52,948 nt of DNA from Bradyrhizobium oropedii (GCF_020889685.1 NZ_JACMYO010000040.1:1-52948); one strand, 5' to 3'; shown: positions 18,437 to 27,865, counted from the stretch's first letter. Numbers and translations: made by a program. The notes: a model not told the origin generated them from the letters alone.

Positions 18437-19705
18437 TTAGAGCCGCGCTTCAGTGAGGTGAACCACTTGAGAGCCTGCTCTATAGAGGGCCTCATGGGCG
18501 GCACAAAACCGCCGATGTTCAACCGGCGCGGCCGGGAGTGGTAGATCCTTTTCCGCAAGGCGGCCGAGGACGTAGGACGCCAACGCAAGGCCGAAGACGG
18601 TCCAGGTGCAATCCCGCGCCCGTTGTAGCCACCGAAGGATACCAGGTTACGGTCGAGCTTGTGAAAGCGCGGCAGGTGATCGGAAGTCATCCCGATCATC
18701 CCGAACCAGCAGGTTTCGAACTCGTGGTCACCCAACTGCGGAAACAGCCTGCGCAGCGACCTCACCGCCCAGGCACGGTGAACCAAGGCGGCGATACCCT
18801 CCAGAGCTCCAACGCTGCCGAACACCAGACGACCGGACCGATCGAAGCGAAACGAGGAAAGGACCTCGCCGGTGTCCCATGCTCCTTGCCGTTCGGGCAG
18901 GATAGAGGTCCTGAGACGATCTGATAAGGACTGCGTGGCCAAATTGAAGTAAGGTAGGCGAATTTGCTCTCGCTGAACCTGCAGCCAAGGTCTTTTGCCG
19001 TAGGCGTCGGTAGCGATGATCACCCACTCAGTACATACGGATCCCATCGCCGTGCCGCCCCTCCAGTCCAACCCCATTTCGCCGACTCTGAGGACGTCAG
19101 TCTGAGTGCATATCCTCGCGCCCCTGCAAGCGCAATGCGTGCCAAGCCGCGCGCATAGGCCAGAGGCTGAATTGTACTGGCGCGCTTGTCTAGCAGCGCG
19201 CCGGTATAGTTGCCACCTCCAATCTTTCTGCGCGTCTCCTCCGCACCACGACCGGAGCGCCGCGTTTCTGCCACTGTTCGGCACGTATCTGGATTTCCTC
19301 CAAGCCCGGTGGCCGACCGCGCGATGCAGGGTCCCCCGCTCAACTTCGCAGTCGATCCCATGTCTCTCGATCAGTTCAAAACCTCTTCGGTCCTCCACCC
19401 AGTAATTCGATGAGCCGCTCTCCAAAGGGAGGGCCGAGCGTACCTGAGAGCGTGTCGGACATAACCCACATGCCCGCATTGACGAGCCCGACGTTGCGCC
19501 CGGAACCACCGAATCCAATTTCGGATGCCTCCAGCAGGAGACCGCGCACGCCTGCCTTCGCGAGGTGAATAGCCGCAGAGAGCCCAGTATATCCGCCGCC
19601 GATCACAACGACATCGGCTTGCAAATCACCCACGAGAGGACCGGTATAGGGCGGCGCTGGCGCTGTCAGCTCCCATAAGCCGTGCGATCTGCGACTGCCT
19701 TGCAT
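18437..19705 (-). pseudogene. FAD-dependent oxidoreductase (DadA-like), multiply frameshifted
   Basis: The N-terminal part has a clear dinucleotide-binding fold (VVVIGGGYTGLSAAIHLAKA) and GGSGRNVGLVNAGMW. The frame shifts near 19385 to FELIERHGIDCEVERGTLHR, and again in the middle. The C-terminal half shows MIGMTSDHLPRFHKLD and SFGGYNGRGIAPG, typical of D-amino-acid/glycine oxidase-like enzymes, then moves to the frame ending YRAGSQVVHLTEARL at 18437. Ancestral length was about 430 residues. The gene ends about 140 bases from the radical SAM copy 2 stop, convergently. It may once have belonged to the same pathway. Confidence 0.75.
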
Positions 19706-19850
19706 CGGACGAACTCGTTCTGCAGCCCCATTAACTCGGCCGGCGGCCTTCGTTGTGGAACTGCCAATCCGAACACACCTCGCACTGAACTGGCACTTTA
19801 ACAGGTTGACCAGTAGCGGCGCTTGGGAGGATCCAGGAGCGGAAGCGGCT

Positions 19851-20606
19851 TCACCGAACCGTGAGCTCCCAGATGATGCGGATGTGCCCTCCATGAATCG
19901 ATGGTCGGAAAATGTGCATATTTCTAACGCGCAGCTTACTGTCATCAATCAAGTTCAGGACGCGCCCAATATCTCCCTGATCCGAAAAGACGACATACAT
20001 TAGACCATCGGCATTGAGCCAGATATGTGCTCCCCCTAGAGCTGCGGCCATGACCTTGTGATCTTCGTCAAAGCAAGAGCGCTCCAGGTCGTCCTTTGCT
20101 TTTCGGTTCCAATACGGTGCGGCAAAGAGAATAAGGTCGAATTTTTCTTTAGGCTGCAGCGCAGAATAAATGTCACTGAGGCGCACGTCTGCGTGCTCGG
20201 AATAACCCAGCCGCTCGATGTTTAGCTTTGTGTTGAGAACGGCTTGCGGGTTAATATCCAGAGCCACTAGGTGTTCTGCTCCAGCGCGGAGTGCTGCCAA
20301 GCCCAACACACCTGATCCGCATCCCAGATCTAACACTGTTGCTCCAGATTCGATGTGCCACTTCGATATCAAGGCGTCGGGAGCATGACTTAGGCGTGGC
20401 GACAGCACACCAGGAAGAATGTGCAAGAGCATACCGCACACTTCCACGTCGTGCGGGAGTTCGCATGACCGTAGATCAGCGATCATTGCGTCCACATCGG
20501 TCGTTTGACGCCTCGCCGATACGGTTGGGGATGCCGTCATTTCAACTCTCCATTTTTGCAGCGCGATCAGAAGCTGCCTTGCCTCATCATCGACCGCTCC
20601 CATCAA
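19851..20606 (-). CDS. Class I SAM-dependent methyltransferase
   Basis: The 251-aa frame contains motif I as DLGCGSGVLGLAALRAGA (about residues 92-109), an acidic motif II end (VALDINPQAV) and, where N5-glutamine and base methyltransferases have (N/D)PPY, the sequence FAAPYWN. It is therefore HemK/PrmC-like in fold with a changed active-site loop, which may mean a different substrate. There is no membrane segment. A later start at the Met of MTASPTVS is possible. It is the only clearly intact gene between the P450 cassettes and the mod-like operon. It lies upstream of the broken FAD oxidoreductase on the same strand. Confidence 0.8.
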   Translation of the reverse strand: MMGAVDDEARQLLIALQKWRVEMTASPTVSARRQTTDVDAMIADLRSCELPHDVEVCGMLLHILPGVLSPRLSHAPDALISKWHIESGATVLDLGCGSGVLGLAALRAGAEHLVALDINPQAVLNTKLNIERLGYSEHADVRLSDIYSALQPKEKFDLILFAAPYWNRKAKDDLERSCFDEDHKVMAAALGGAHIWLNADGLMYVVFSDQGDIGRVLNLIDDSKLRVRNMHIFRPSIHGGHIRIIWELTVR

Positions 20607-21055
20607 TGAAATTACTCTATTGAGCGCGTAGGGGTAGCTGCCGCACGCTCGATGCTCTGTGAGAGCACACCGGTCTACGGGATTGAGAGCATGGCTTGTC
20701 CTGCGTCTCTGAACGCCATCGGCCTTCGCGAGCTATCGTTGCCTCTTAGTACCAATGCCCCTAGCAACGACCGTGCCATCACCATTCAAAACGCGCTCGG
20801 CCCCTGATCTTCCTTGGAATAACGGCCGGCGACAGGCCCTGAGCTGTTCTGCCGCTGGCCCAGCGTGTCGGTAACCGAACACGTATATCCAGCCACATCA
20901 TTTGTCAGCGCGCTCCGCTTGCCGCAACGCCGACAGGTGTCACGCTTGAAGCGCTCAGAAACGAGATCGACGCCTCGCCGAACAGCAATCAGCACGTTGG
21001 TCGCCCGCGAGCAGCTCCCGATGACAGCGTCGGTCGGGACCGCGTCTTCGACGAC
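20607..21055. other. No supported gene
   Basis: About 450 bases. Short frames on both strands lack a ribosome site and protein-like composition. Nothing recognised. Confidence 0.4.
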
Positions 21056-21472
21056 TTGGCGGGGTCGTCATATGTCACACTGCGGCCCTTTCAGAACCAG
21101 GACAATGATTGCAAGCCGCGCACGGAAGAAAGCACGAGCGCTATATCGCATGTCCGTAACACGGCTCGGGATCATTCTTGCGTTGGAGATACTCTGGAGC
21201 GATATACTATGGACCGGGCGCTTCAGGCTGGTTGGCATATGCGCGGCAAGACAGCATCATCTCTTCTCGTGTCGCTGGTGGAGGATCCCTCCAAACTGGT
21301 TGTTTCGCGCGACCACTGGGCGAGAGCGATCGCCAACAATGCGAACACGCTGCACACCTACATTGTCCCGAAGTCCGCGGTCTGGACGCCCGACGACGCG
21401 CTGAGCAGTATCGGGCTCGGAATGAACGTTGAGGACCAGGACAACATTGATGCGGATGTGGGTCTGATGTGA
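21056..21472 (+). CDS. Hypothetical protein of up to 138 aa
   Basis: The second half reads like a real protein (LLVSLVEDPSKLVVSRDHWA, then NTLHTYIVPKSAVWTPDDAL and an acidic tail). The first 50 residues look less convincing, so the true start may be later or the gene may be a fragment. No motif, signal peptide or membrane segment was recognised. The neighbouring stretches are decayed, which lowers confidence. Confidence 0.3.
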   Translation: MAGSSYVTLRPFQNQDNDCKPRTEESTSAISHVRNTARDHSCVGDTLERYTMDRALQAGWHMRGKTASSLLVSLVEDPSKLVVSRDHWARAIANNANTLHTYIVPKSAVWTPDDALSSIGLGMNVEDQDNIDADVGLM

Positions 21473-22146
21473 TCGCTGGGCAACATCAGCTCTGTTGGAG
21501 CGCCGACCGAATGATGCTGCAAATATAGAAAGGGCTCTTATTCCGCTTTTTCCCAATCAGCGCATGATCAAGCAGCGACACACGAGAAGCTATTCTCTCG
21601 CAAGCGTCCCGGCCGGCCTGACCTCCGGCCTTTCGGCTCACCGCATTGCATGCCGTGGCATAGCCCCACGACCTCCCGGCACGGATGCTTTCCTCGAAAC
21701 TCGGCAGAAATCTAGATTGAAACTCAAGGGCCGCCTTTTGCAGAAAACGGGAAGGCCCGTCTTGCGCAGCTGCTTATCGCGCGCAACCACACGCATGCGC
21801 CGCTGGAGGTCAACATCGCTGCGTTCCCGTGAGCTGCCGCTCTGAGTTCGTATATGACTGCACGCCGGTCACCCCTGTGGAGCGCAGGAATTCCGCAACT
21901 CACATGATCGTGGCGCCGAAAACTCGCAGTGATCCGCAGCAAATTTCGGTCGCACGCCCAGCCTAAGGTGATATCGGTTGATAAGAGCCTTGAATACATC
22001 GAACCGCTCGCCACATCCGCCGGGCAATGGGGGCGAGTCGCACGTTTTCAGGCGTAACTCCATCGGCATGAATGCGGAACGAGCAATTACGCAATGTTGA
22101 GGCGTACGCGCCGTACTTCCAACGCCCAAGTGAACCTGCATCTGCG
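21473..22146. other. No supported gene
   Basis: About 670 bases with only short Arg/Ser-rich frames on either strand. No repeats or promoters recognised. Confidence 0.4.
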
Positions 22147-22446
22147 ATGAGTTCGATTGACGATAGATTAAGTGAAATCAGATGGATACGAAACGAGATT
22201 TGGCGCTGTCGTAGGTTGCTTAAGACCGAACTGCCTCGCGAGGAGAGTGAGGCCGTTGAGAAGCGTCTGCTTGAACAGCTTTCCGCCTTTGAACGGCTCT
22301 TGACGACCGCATTTCCTCTCGTCTTGAGTTCTGGGGTGAACTCAACCAAAAGCAGTCCGATCGGTCCAAGTGAATCCACTGAAACGCTCGTTGAGAACGC
22401 CGCAACGGCATCAACCGGCGCCTTCGGGAACTCGATCGGTGGCTGA
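22147..22446 (+). CDS. Hypothetical 99-aa protein
   Basis: The ATG at 22147 opens MSSIDDRLSEIRWIRNEIWR, followed by a predicted amphipathic helix or short coiled coil (about residues 5-55, rich in Glu, Arg and Leu) and a Ser/Thr-rich tail ending GNSIGG. A 25-codon upstream extension is open but less protein-like. The helix-plus-disordered-tail layout is common in small regulatory or secreted proteins, but no family is recognised. Confidence 0.4.
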   Translation: MSSIDDRLSEIRWIRNEIWRCRRLLKTELPREESEAVEKRLLEQLSAFERLLTTAFPLVLSSGVNSTKSSPIGPSESTETLVENAATASTGAFGNSIGG

Positions 22447-22490
22447 TGCGAGCAGCTTCTCCTGCTTAAGAAGTCCCCCGCTCGGGCGTC

Positions 22491-22883
22491 TCACTCCCGA
22501 TGCAGGATCGGACCGTTGTTGACGCCTCGTTTTTTCGACCCGCCCCTTCTCTCCGCCGCGGTTGGCATCACCCGGCGGCATTCGACACGCAAGTCCTTAA
22601 AATTGTCCCTCAGACAAAACATGGCCGCGTCCACATCGCCACGCCCTGTAAAGTGGTCACAGAAGCGTATCACGTCTGGTCTGCAAGACGTCAATATCTC
22701 TTCTGATCTTCGTTCTCGCGCCCGAGCGTATCCCGTGCACCACGTCGCTGCGATCGCAATCACAACAAGGGCGGTTACATCGCGAGGCGCACGGTAAGTC
22801 CAACCCGTTCGTCGCTTTTGCCTGAACAAACCTCTCTTAAGCTGCATACCCTTCACTATTGTTCTTTGCCCCGCGAGTATCAT
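22491..22883 (-). CDS. Exported cysteine-rich repeat protein
   Basis: The frame has a basic start, a hydrophobic segment (ALVVIAIAATWCTGYA) suggesting a signal peptide or anchor, and then a short domain with regularly spaced cysteines (SCRPDVIRFC, then MFCLRDNFKDLRVECRRVM). The spacing C-x8-C, FCxxxN and CR fits the cysteine-rich GLG1-type repeat (PF00839), seen in small periplasmic proteins of Rhizobiales. The exact start is uncertain (22883 or the Met at 22847). The role is unknown; disulfides would form in the periplasm. It overlaps no other supported gene. Confidence 0.55.
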   Translation of the reverse strand: MILAGQRTIVKGMQLKRGLFRQKRRTGWTYRAPRDVTALVVIAIAATWCTGYARARERRSEEILTSCRPDVIRFCDHFTGRGDVDAAMFCLRDNFKDLRVECRRVMPTAAERRGGSKKRGVNNGPILHRE

Positions 22884-23660
22884 CTATTTAGGAAAGCAGG
22901 TAGCCGCATCGGCAGGAGCGGTCGTGTCACTGCCGATTCGGGCGTCTTTGTTTCAATACTTCCGGAATCATCGTTGCATCGCGCGCCAGACCTTGCTGCC
23001 AAGACCAACGCACAACACAGGCTGGCTGCATTTGCAGCGGGCGCAGCCCATTTTAGGGACTGTGTTTAGGTCTACATTCGCGACGCTAGTTCCCAACGTG
23101 ACAGTTCTGAAGGCGATTGATCCTGCTTGGCACTGCCTACAACCTGACGCTACGATCGATTCAAGCACTTTTGCTCGTCGAACAAGTGCCAATACGCTCC
23201 AAGATGGGAATATCCGCATCTTGATGGGAGACAGTAAGGAGAGCTGCTCGACAATTACACGTTTCACCGGCGGCAGCGCGGACGGAACGTGATCCAACGC
23301 TGGCCGATAGCTGCTCGGCTACGCTGGAGCGCAACGCAATTGTTGAAGGCTTCGCAAGGGCAAATGATCGCGTCGCGTCGATCACGGGACGAATTGCGTC
23401 GACGCTGTTCTTTTTGTTGGGTGTCCGACCTAGGTTGCAAGCCTGCACGCTCGAAATTGCGGGACCGGCAGCTTTACGACTTGCCCATAGGTTCGAATCG
23501 TAGACCTTCAGGGTAGTGATTGTCGCGTGTGGGACGGTCGCTTGATCCCAAAGGTTCGAGCCGATAAATCAACGGTCCAGCTCCTCTAGCGCGGCACCGC
23601 ACTGCTGCGAGCCAGTCCGCGAGCGAGCACCGCATGTTCAAAATGGATGCGCCGTGAGAG
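22884..23660. other. No supported gene
   Basis: About 780 bases. Several 60-120 codon frames exist on both strands but none has a convincing start site, motif or composition. Probably decayed DNA. Confidence 0.4.
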
Positions 23661-24007
23661 CTAACAACGCGACGCGCGCCTCTTTCTTCGCCACAAACGC
23701 CGGCGTAGCCGCAGTTCATCAGATACCCGACGGCTCTGCCTCGCCAGATCGCGCGCCCCGATCTCGACGGCTATCGACGCCAGGCGGTAGGTGCCGCCGA
23801 TCAGATGGATGACCTCGTCTGCGTTGACACTTTGTTGACTGTCCCGGCGGTCCGGCGCAATTGACGGGCTGCCGACGATCAAGCCCGTGTCGACATCAGT
23901 GCAGATGACCCTGCCGGCGCCGTCGGGTCCGCTTCGTCCAAGACTGCGATGTCGCAATCTCGATACGGCGACTGCGGTGCGCTGATGCGCACTGGGGCGA
24001 TAGTCAT
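23661..24007 (-). pseudogene. Unrecognised small gene, frameshifted
   Basis: An ATG at 24007 follows a strong AGGAGAGGCC site and opens MTIAPVRISAPQSPYRDCDI. This frame stops after about 40 codons. A different frame continues with RVICTDVDTGLIVGSPSIAP and VNADEVIHLIGGTYRLASIA to a basic tail. A single frameshift near 23880-23900 would join them into a protein of about 110 residues. Function unknown. Confidence 0.35.
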
Positions 24008-24560
24008 GGCCTCTCCTATGTGCGCCCGTATCAGGACGCGAGAGCGGTCCAGGTAGCTGGCGCAAGCGATTGTTCGCAGGCGAAACCGCCAGCGTGCTGG
24101 TGATGAGATCAGGAGATCAATTGTGAATTCGCATTGAGTGCGCCCTCAGAACTGCAAGGAAGATCGCGAAGGCTGTGGACGAGGGCTAGATCGTGATGCT
24201 CATGAGTTTACGATAACGCGCATCCTTGAAATGTCCGTCCAAGAGATAACTAAACTTCTAGCTAAGTGGCCAAATGAGGCCAATGAGAGCCCCCTTTCGT
24301 CGGCGCAGAACAGCCGGACGACAAATCCTAGTGCCGACCTCTGCATGAGGGGCGAACGTCATAGTCGTGGCCTCTCCAACCCATTCTCGCTGCAAGAGCC
24401 GACAGTATCGTCTTCAGCTTTCATCCCGTCCCGCCTGGATGGCCGGTTCGCGACGCGGACGTCTGAAACTCGACGACACGATGAGGCGATTCCACACGCG
24501 GGGTGGGGACCCATACGAGCATCACCATGAACGAAGCCTTCCCCGCACCATGCTATTAAC
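24008..24560. other. Region upstream of the mod-like operon
   Basis: About 550 bases. A 130-codon plus-strand frame (24138-24530) is low in complexity and not convincing. No perfect TGT-N10-ACA site was found here, although a sigma54 promoter follows directly. Confidence 0.4.
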
Positions 24561-24576
24561 CGGCACGCAGATTGCT
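24561..24576 (+). promoter_or_regulatory. Sigma54 (-24/-12) promoter for the mod-like operon
   Basis: CGGCACGCAGATTGCT matches the consensus TGGCAC-N5-TTGC(A/T) with one mismatch at the first base and exact GG-N10-GC spacing. Transcription would start near 24588, about 50 bases before the ATG at 24638. It implies NifA-dependent expression, but no perfect NifA binding site was seen upstream. Confidence 0.65.
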
Positions 24577-24637
24577 GGTGAGGAGCAAGGAGCTACCGCG
24601 AGTAAAGCGACCGCGGCGGACCATCTTCGGAGTCCCA

Positions 24638-25138
24638 ATGAGGCTTTTTCGATTGATTCTATTCGACCTGGCTTTGATGCTGCTTGCACCTGAAGTCGCA
24701 GAAGGCATGAATACTGGCGTCGGCGCACACTTCACATCGGCCACCAGCGTTGTGGCGCCGTTCGAGCAAATCGCCTGCCATGAGGCGGTCTCAAGCTCTG
24801 GGGATAGCCGACGCGTCTACAGCCAAACGACGCAAGCCGCGCCAGTCCAGCCGGCGGACGAACTGAATCCGGCCAAGCTGGCTGAGGATTCCGCGATACC
24901 GGACGCCCGCCTTGCATGTGTGATCGGTAAGCGCTTCCGGCAGCGTTCGATTGCAACGATCCTCGATGACAGGGAGATGCTCAAGATGCCGGCCGTCGTA
25001 ACACCGTCGATCTGCAATGCTGCCGCCGCACCTTTTGGCCTCCTCGAGGCGGAAACGCCGCGCTGGAGCGAAACAGACTGGATTGTGGGCGGCATGGTGA
25101 TCATCGCCTTTGCGATCATCATTCTCGTCGTGATTTGA
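24638..25138 (+). CDS. Small exported or membrane-anchored protein, first gene of the mod-like operon
   Basis: The ATG at 24638 follows GGAG and lies just downstream of the predicted sigma54 start; an earlier in-frame start would lie inside the promoter. The 166-aa product has a signal-like N-terminus (LILFDLALMLLAPEVAEG), a soluble middle with three cysteines (ACHEAV, ACVIGK, SICNAA) and a C-terminal membrane helix (WIVGGMVIIAFAIIILVVI). That suggests a periplasmic domain tethered by its C-terminus. No family recognised. The stop is 7 bases before the ModC-like gene, so they form one operon. Confidence 0.6.
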   Translation: MRLFRLILFDLALMLLAPEVAEGMNTGVGAHFTSATSVVAPFEQIACHEAVSSSGDSRRVYSQTTQAAPVQPADELNPAKLAEDSAIPDARLACVIGKRFRQRSIATILDDREMLKMPAVVTPSICNAAAAPFGLLEAETPRWSETDWIVGGMVIIAFAIIILVVI

Positions 25139-25145
25139 TGGAAAG

Positions 25146-26363
25146 ATGCAGCATAGGCGCGGGCACGTGAGAGAAGCAAAACCGGGCTATATAGAAGTCG
25201 CCTTCAACGGCGCTATCGCGGGGATCCCGCTGGATGCGCAATTCAGCGCCCCAGCCAAAGGTGTCACGGCCGTCTTCGGTCCTCCAGGGTGCGGCAAGAC
25301 GACACTCGCGCGCTGCATTGCCGGCATCCAGCGTCTGCCGAGTGGATTCTGCGGCGTCGATGGTGAAATTTGGCAGGACGAAACGACGTTTCGGCCGCCT
25401 CATCTGCGTCCTGTCGCATATGTATTCCAGCGACCAATTCTTTTCTCTCATTTGTCCGTCAGGCGCACCCTTCTGTACAACGCGTCAAAATCGAACGTGT
25501 CACTGATTGACCTTGATGGCGTCGTCGACTTGCTCGACCTGGCACCGCTGCTTGACCGTGCGCCGTCATATCTTTCTGGCGCCGAGCGACAGCGACTTGC
25601 CCTTGGCAGCGCGCTGTTGTCCCAACCTCGGCTACTTCTGCTGGACGACCCGCTCATTGTGCTCGACCGGGCCGCCAAGCGAGAGATTCTGCCGTTTATC
25701 GAGCGCATGCGTGACGAGCTCACGTTGCCGATGATCTATATCTGCCACGACATGGCTGACATCGAGCGCTTTGCCGACCATCTCGTCATGATGAAAGATG
25801 GCATTGTGACCGCGGCTGGGCCGCTGCATGTCGTCCAGAGCGATCCAGCGCTTGCTGCTCGAGGCGACGCGGCTGTCTGCGTCGACACCGTAGTCGGCGG
25901 CTATGACGGGCGCTATGGGCTGATCATCCTCCGCCTCAAGGGGGCGCGTCTGTTGATACCTGGAGCACCGCTCAGACCAGGCGCGCAGCTACGGCTGCGC
26001 ATCGCAGCCGGCGATGTCAGCATTGCGCGCGAACCACCGCGCGCGAGCTCGATCCTCAATGTTTTTCCGGCACGCATCAAAGCCTCTCTGCCGTTCGACG
26101 AAGCTCATGTCACCTTGGTTCTCGCTCTCGAAACTGGCCGTTCGGGCGTGCCGCTTTTGGCCCGCATCACGCGCCGTTCCTTTGATGAGCTAGGGCTTGG
26201 CAATGGAACGGACGTGTTCGCCGAGGTCGCCCGGGCCTTGCCGGTCGCGCACCCCGAACGATTGCTCACAACGCCATCCACACCAGTACGAGACGTTCGA
26301 CAGCTAGGCGCCGACACGAGAAGCGAACAGAAATTGGGGCACGGCCATGATCGACCATCTTGA
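25146..26363 (+). CDS. modC: ModC-like molybdate ABC transporter ATPase
   Basis: The 405-aa protein has Walker A GPPGCGKTT, a signature LSGAERQRLALG, Walker B LLLLDDPL and an H-loop ICHDMADI, followed after residue 230 by a TOBE-type domain (LRIAAGDVSIAREPPRASSILNVF) as in ModC, which senses or binds oxyanion. It would energise molybdate import at the inner membrane, feeding nitrogenase cofactor synthesis. Two oddities: the catalytic Glu after Walker B is Asp, and no modA or modB is adjacent. The start at 25146 has only a weak ribosome site; a GTG at 25167 is an alternative. It overlaps the next gene by 17 bases. Confidence 0.8.
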   Translation: MQHRRGHVREAKPGYIEVAFNGAIAGIPLDAQFSAPAKGVTAVFGPPGCGKTTLARCIAGIQRLPSGFCGVDGEIWQDETTFRPPHLRPVAYVFQRPILFSHLSVRRTLLYNASKSNVSLIDLDGVVDLLDLAPLLDRAPSYLSGAERQRLALGSALLSQPRLLLLDDPLIVLDRAAKREILPFIERMRDELTLPMIYICHDMADIERFADHLVMMKDGIVTAAGPLHVVQSDPALAARGDAAVCVDTVVGGYDGRYGLIILRLKGARLLIPGAPLRPGAQLRLRIAAGDVSIAREPPRASSILNVFPARIKASLPFDEAHVTLVLALETGRSGVPLLARITRRSFDELGLGNGTDVFAEVARALPVAHPERLLTTPSTPVRDVRQLGADTRSEQKLGHGHDRPS

Positions 26364-26910
26364 TGATATCGATCCAAATGATGTGGCGGCAATTTTCTAC
26401 CAGCCAAAAGATGACGTCGATAAGCTGCTTGCCGATTTCGCCCAGGATCTCGCGCGGCAAGGCGTGCACGTCGGTGGCATCGTGCAGCGACACTTGAAGG
26501 ACGCAAACGGCCCGCACTCCATGCTCGCAGTCGACGTTGCAACTGGGCAAGAGATCTCGATTTCCCAGCCACTCGGTAGCGGAGCTACGTCCTGTCGGCT
26601 CGATGTGCATGGACTGGCCGAGGCCGCCGCTATCGTTTCCCGGGCGCTTCGCGACAAACTCGATCTCCTCGTGATCAGCAAATTCGCCAAACAAGAAGCG
26701 GTTGGCCGCGGCCTGCGCGCTGAACTCGTTAACGCGATCACCCGGGGTGTGCCACTTCTGACAGCCGTTCCAAGGAAATGTCTTGCCGACTGGCGAACTT
26801 TTACTGGTGATGTTGGCACGCTGCTGCTTTGCGATCCTTTAGCTGTGGAGAAATGGTGGCGCGACATCTCCACGCGCCTGGCGCGCAGCCGTGCCTACAG
26901 TCCCAGCTGA
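26347..26910 (+). CDS. DUF2478 protein (NTPase-like) linked to molybdate genes
   Basis: The 187-aa product begins MIDHLDDIDPNDVAAIFYQP and contains LLADFAQDLARQGVHVGGIV, VDVATGQEISISQPLG and a C-terminal RKCLADWRTFTGDVGTLLLC, a pattern I associate with DUF2478 proteins, which occur beside molybdate transport and nitrogenase genes. The fold resembles nucleoside-triphosphatases, but a canonical P-loop is not visible. The 17-base overlap with modC indicates translational coupling. A role in molybdenum handling is inferred from context only. Confidence 0.7.
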   Translation: MIDHLDDIDPNDVAAIFYQPKDDVDKLLADFAQDLARQGVHVGGIVQRHLKDANGPHSMLAVDVATGQEISISQPLGSGATSCRLDVHGLAEAAAIVSRALRDKLDLLVISKFAKQEAVGRGLRAELVNAITRGVPLLTAVPRKCLADWRTFTGDVGTLLLCDPLAVEKWWRDISTRLARSRAYSPS

Positions 26911-27100
26911 GGCTATTTGGGGACGATGATGCCAGACAGCTTGATGACGGCTGCGAGAATATCAGGGACGTTGCCTCCGAAATCGCCGGCCCGGCTTCTT
27001 TCGCAGGCTACGAAAGAGCCTTAGCTTCGGCGTCCGTTTCACACCGTGAGTTACCATGATGCTCTGCGAGGGCGCCAAGGGTCCATTCTTGGTCGGCAAG

Positions 27101-27116
27101 TGCCCGTTTTTCAACA
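27101..27116. promoter_or_regulatory. Possible NifA site upstream of the peroxiredoxin gene
   Basis: TGC-N10-ACA differs by one base from the NifA consensus TGT-N10-ACA. It lies about 130 bases upstream of the -24 element at 27248, a workable distance. No perfect site was found in this interval. Confidence 0.3.
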
Positions 27117-27247
27117 GCGCTTCAAGAGCATCGGGTATCCAAGCCGCATGATTGGAGGTGGATGTGATAGACATCAGATCTCAAGATCAATGCCTGCAGC
27201 CAAGCCGCTCGTTAGCTTAGTTGCGACAATCCGATCTTGAGAACGGA

Positions 27248-27264
27248 TGGCATGTAGCTTGCTT
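27248..27264 (+). promoter_or_regulatory. Sigma54 (-24/-12) promoter for ahpC-ahpD
   Basis: TGGCATGTAGCTTGCTT has GG-N10-GC spacing and matches the consensus except one base (T for C in TGGCAC). The predicted start is about 35 bases before the ATG at 27311. Confidence 0.75.
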
Positions 27265-27310
27265 CACCGGTGACTGCACAACTTAGGCAAAGCAAACTTG
27301 TGAGGTCAGC

Positions 27311-27865
27311 ATGCTCGGAATTGGAAGTCAGTTGCCGCCGTTCGAAATCACAGGCGTGAAGCCCGGCTTTCAGGCGCAGGAACAAGAAGGACACAGCGCG
27401 TTCGAGACGCTCACCGAAACGAGCTTCCCAGAAAAATGGAAGATCATCTTTTTCTACCCCAAGGATTTTACCTTCGTCTGTCCGACCGAGATCGTCGAGT
27501 TCGGCCGGCTATCCAAGGAATTCGCTGATCGCGATGCTGTGGTACTGGGTGGCTCGACTGACAATGAGTTCTGCAAGCTCGCCTGGCGGCGCTCGCATGC
27601 AGACCTGCACAACCTGCCGATTTGGCAGTTTGCCGACACAAAGGGAACCTTAGTCGATGGCCTCGGCGTACGTTCGCCCGAGGGCGTTGCCTATCGCTAC
27701 ACCTTTATCGTCGACCCCGGCAACACAATCCAACACGTCTATGCGACCAATCTCAATGTCGGGCGTAGCCCCAAGGACACGCTCCGCGTTCTGGACGCAC
27801 TGCAAACCGACGAACTCTGTCCCTGCAACCGCGAAGTCGGCGGCGAAACCCTGAAGGTTGCGTGA
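27311..27865 (+). CDS. Peroxiredoxin, AhpC family (AhpD-dependent type)
   Basis: The 184-aa protein has the peroxidatic cysteine in DFTFVCPTEIVEF and a C-terminal resolving pair in DELCPCN, as in actinobacterial AhpC proteins that are reduced by AhpD rather than AhpF. It reduces hydrogen peroxide and organic hydroperoxides in the cytoplasm. GAGG precedes the start, and the AhpD partner follows after 6 bases. The sigma54 promoter places it in the NifA regulon, fitting protection of nitrogenase or of the highly respiring bacteroid. Confidence 0.88.
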   Translation: MLGIGSQLPPFEITGVKPGFQAQEQEGHSAFETLTETSFPEKWKIIFFYPKDFTFVCPTEIVEFGRLSKEFADRDAVVLGGSTDNEFCKLAWRRSHADLHNLPIWQFADTKGTLVDGLGVRSPEGVAYRYTFIVDPGNTIQHVYATNLNVGRSPKDTLRVLDALQTDELCPCNREVGGETLKVA

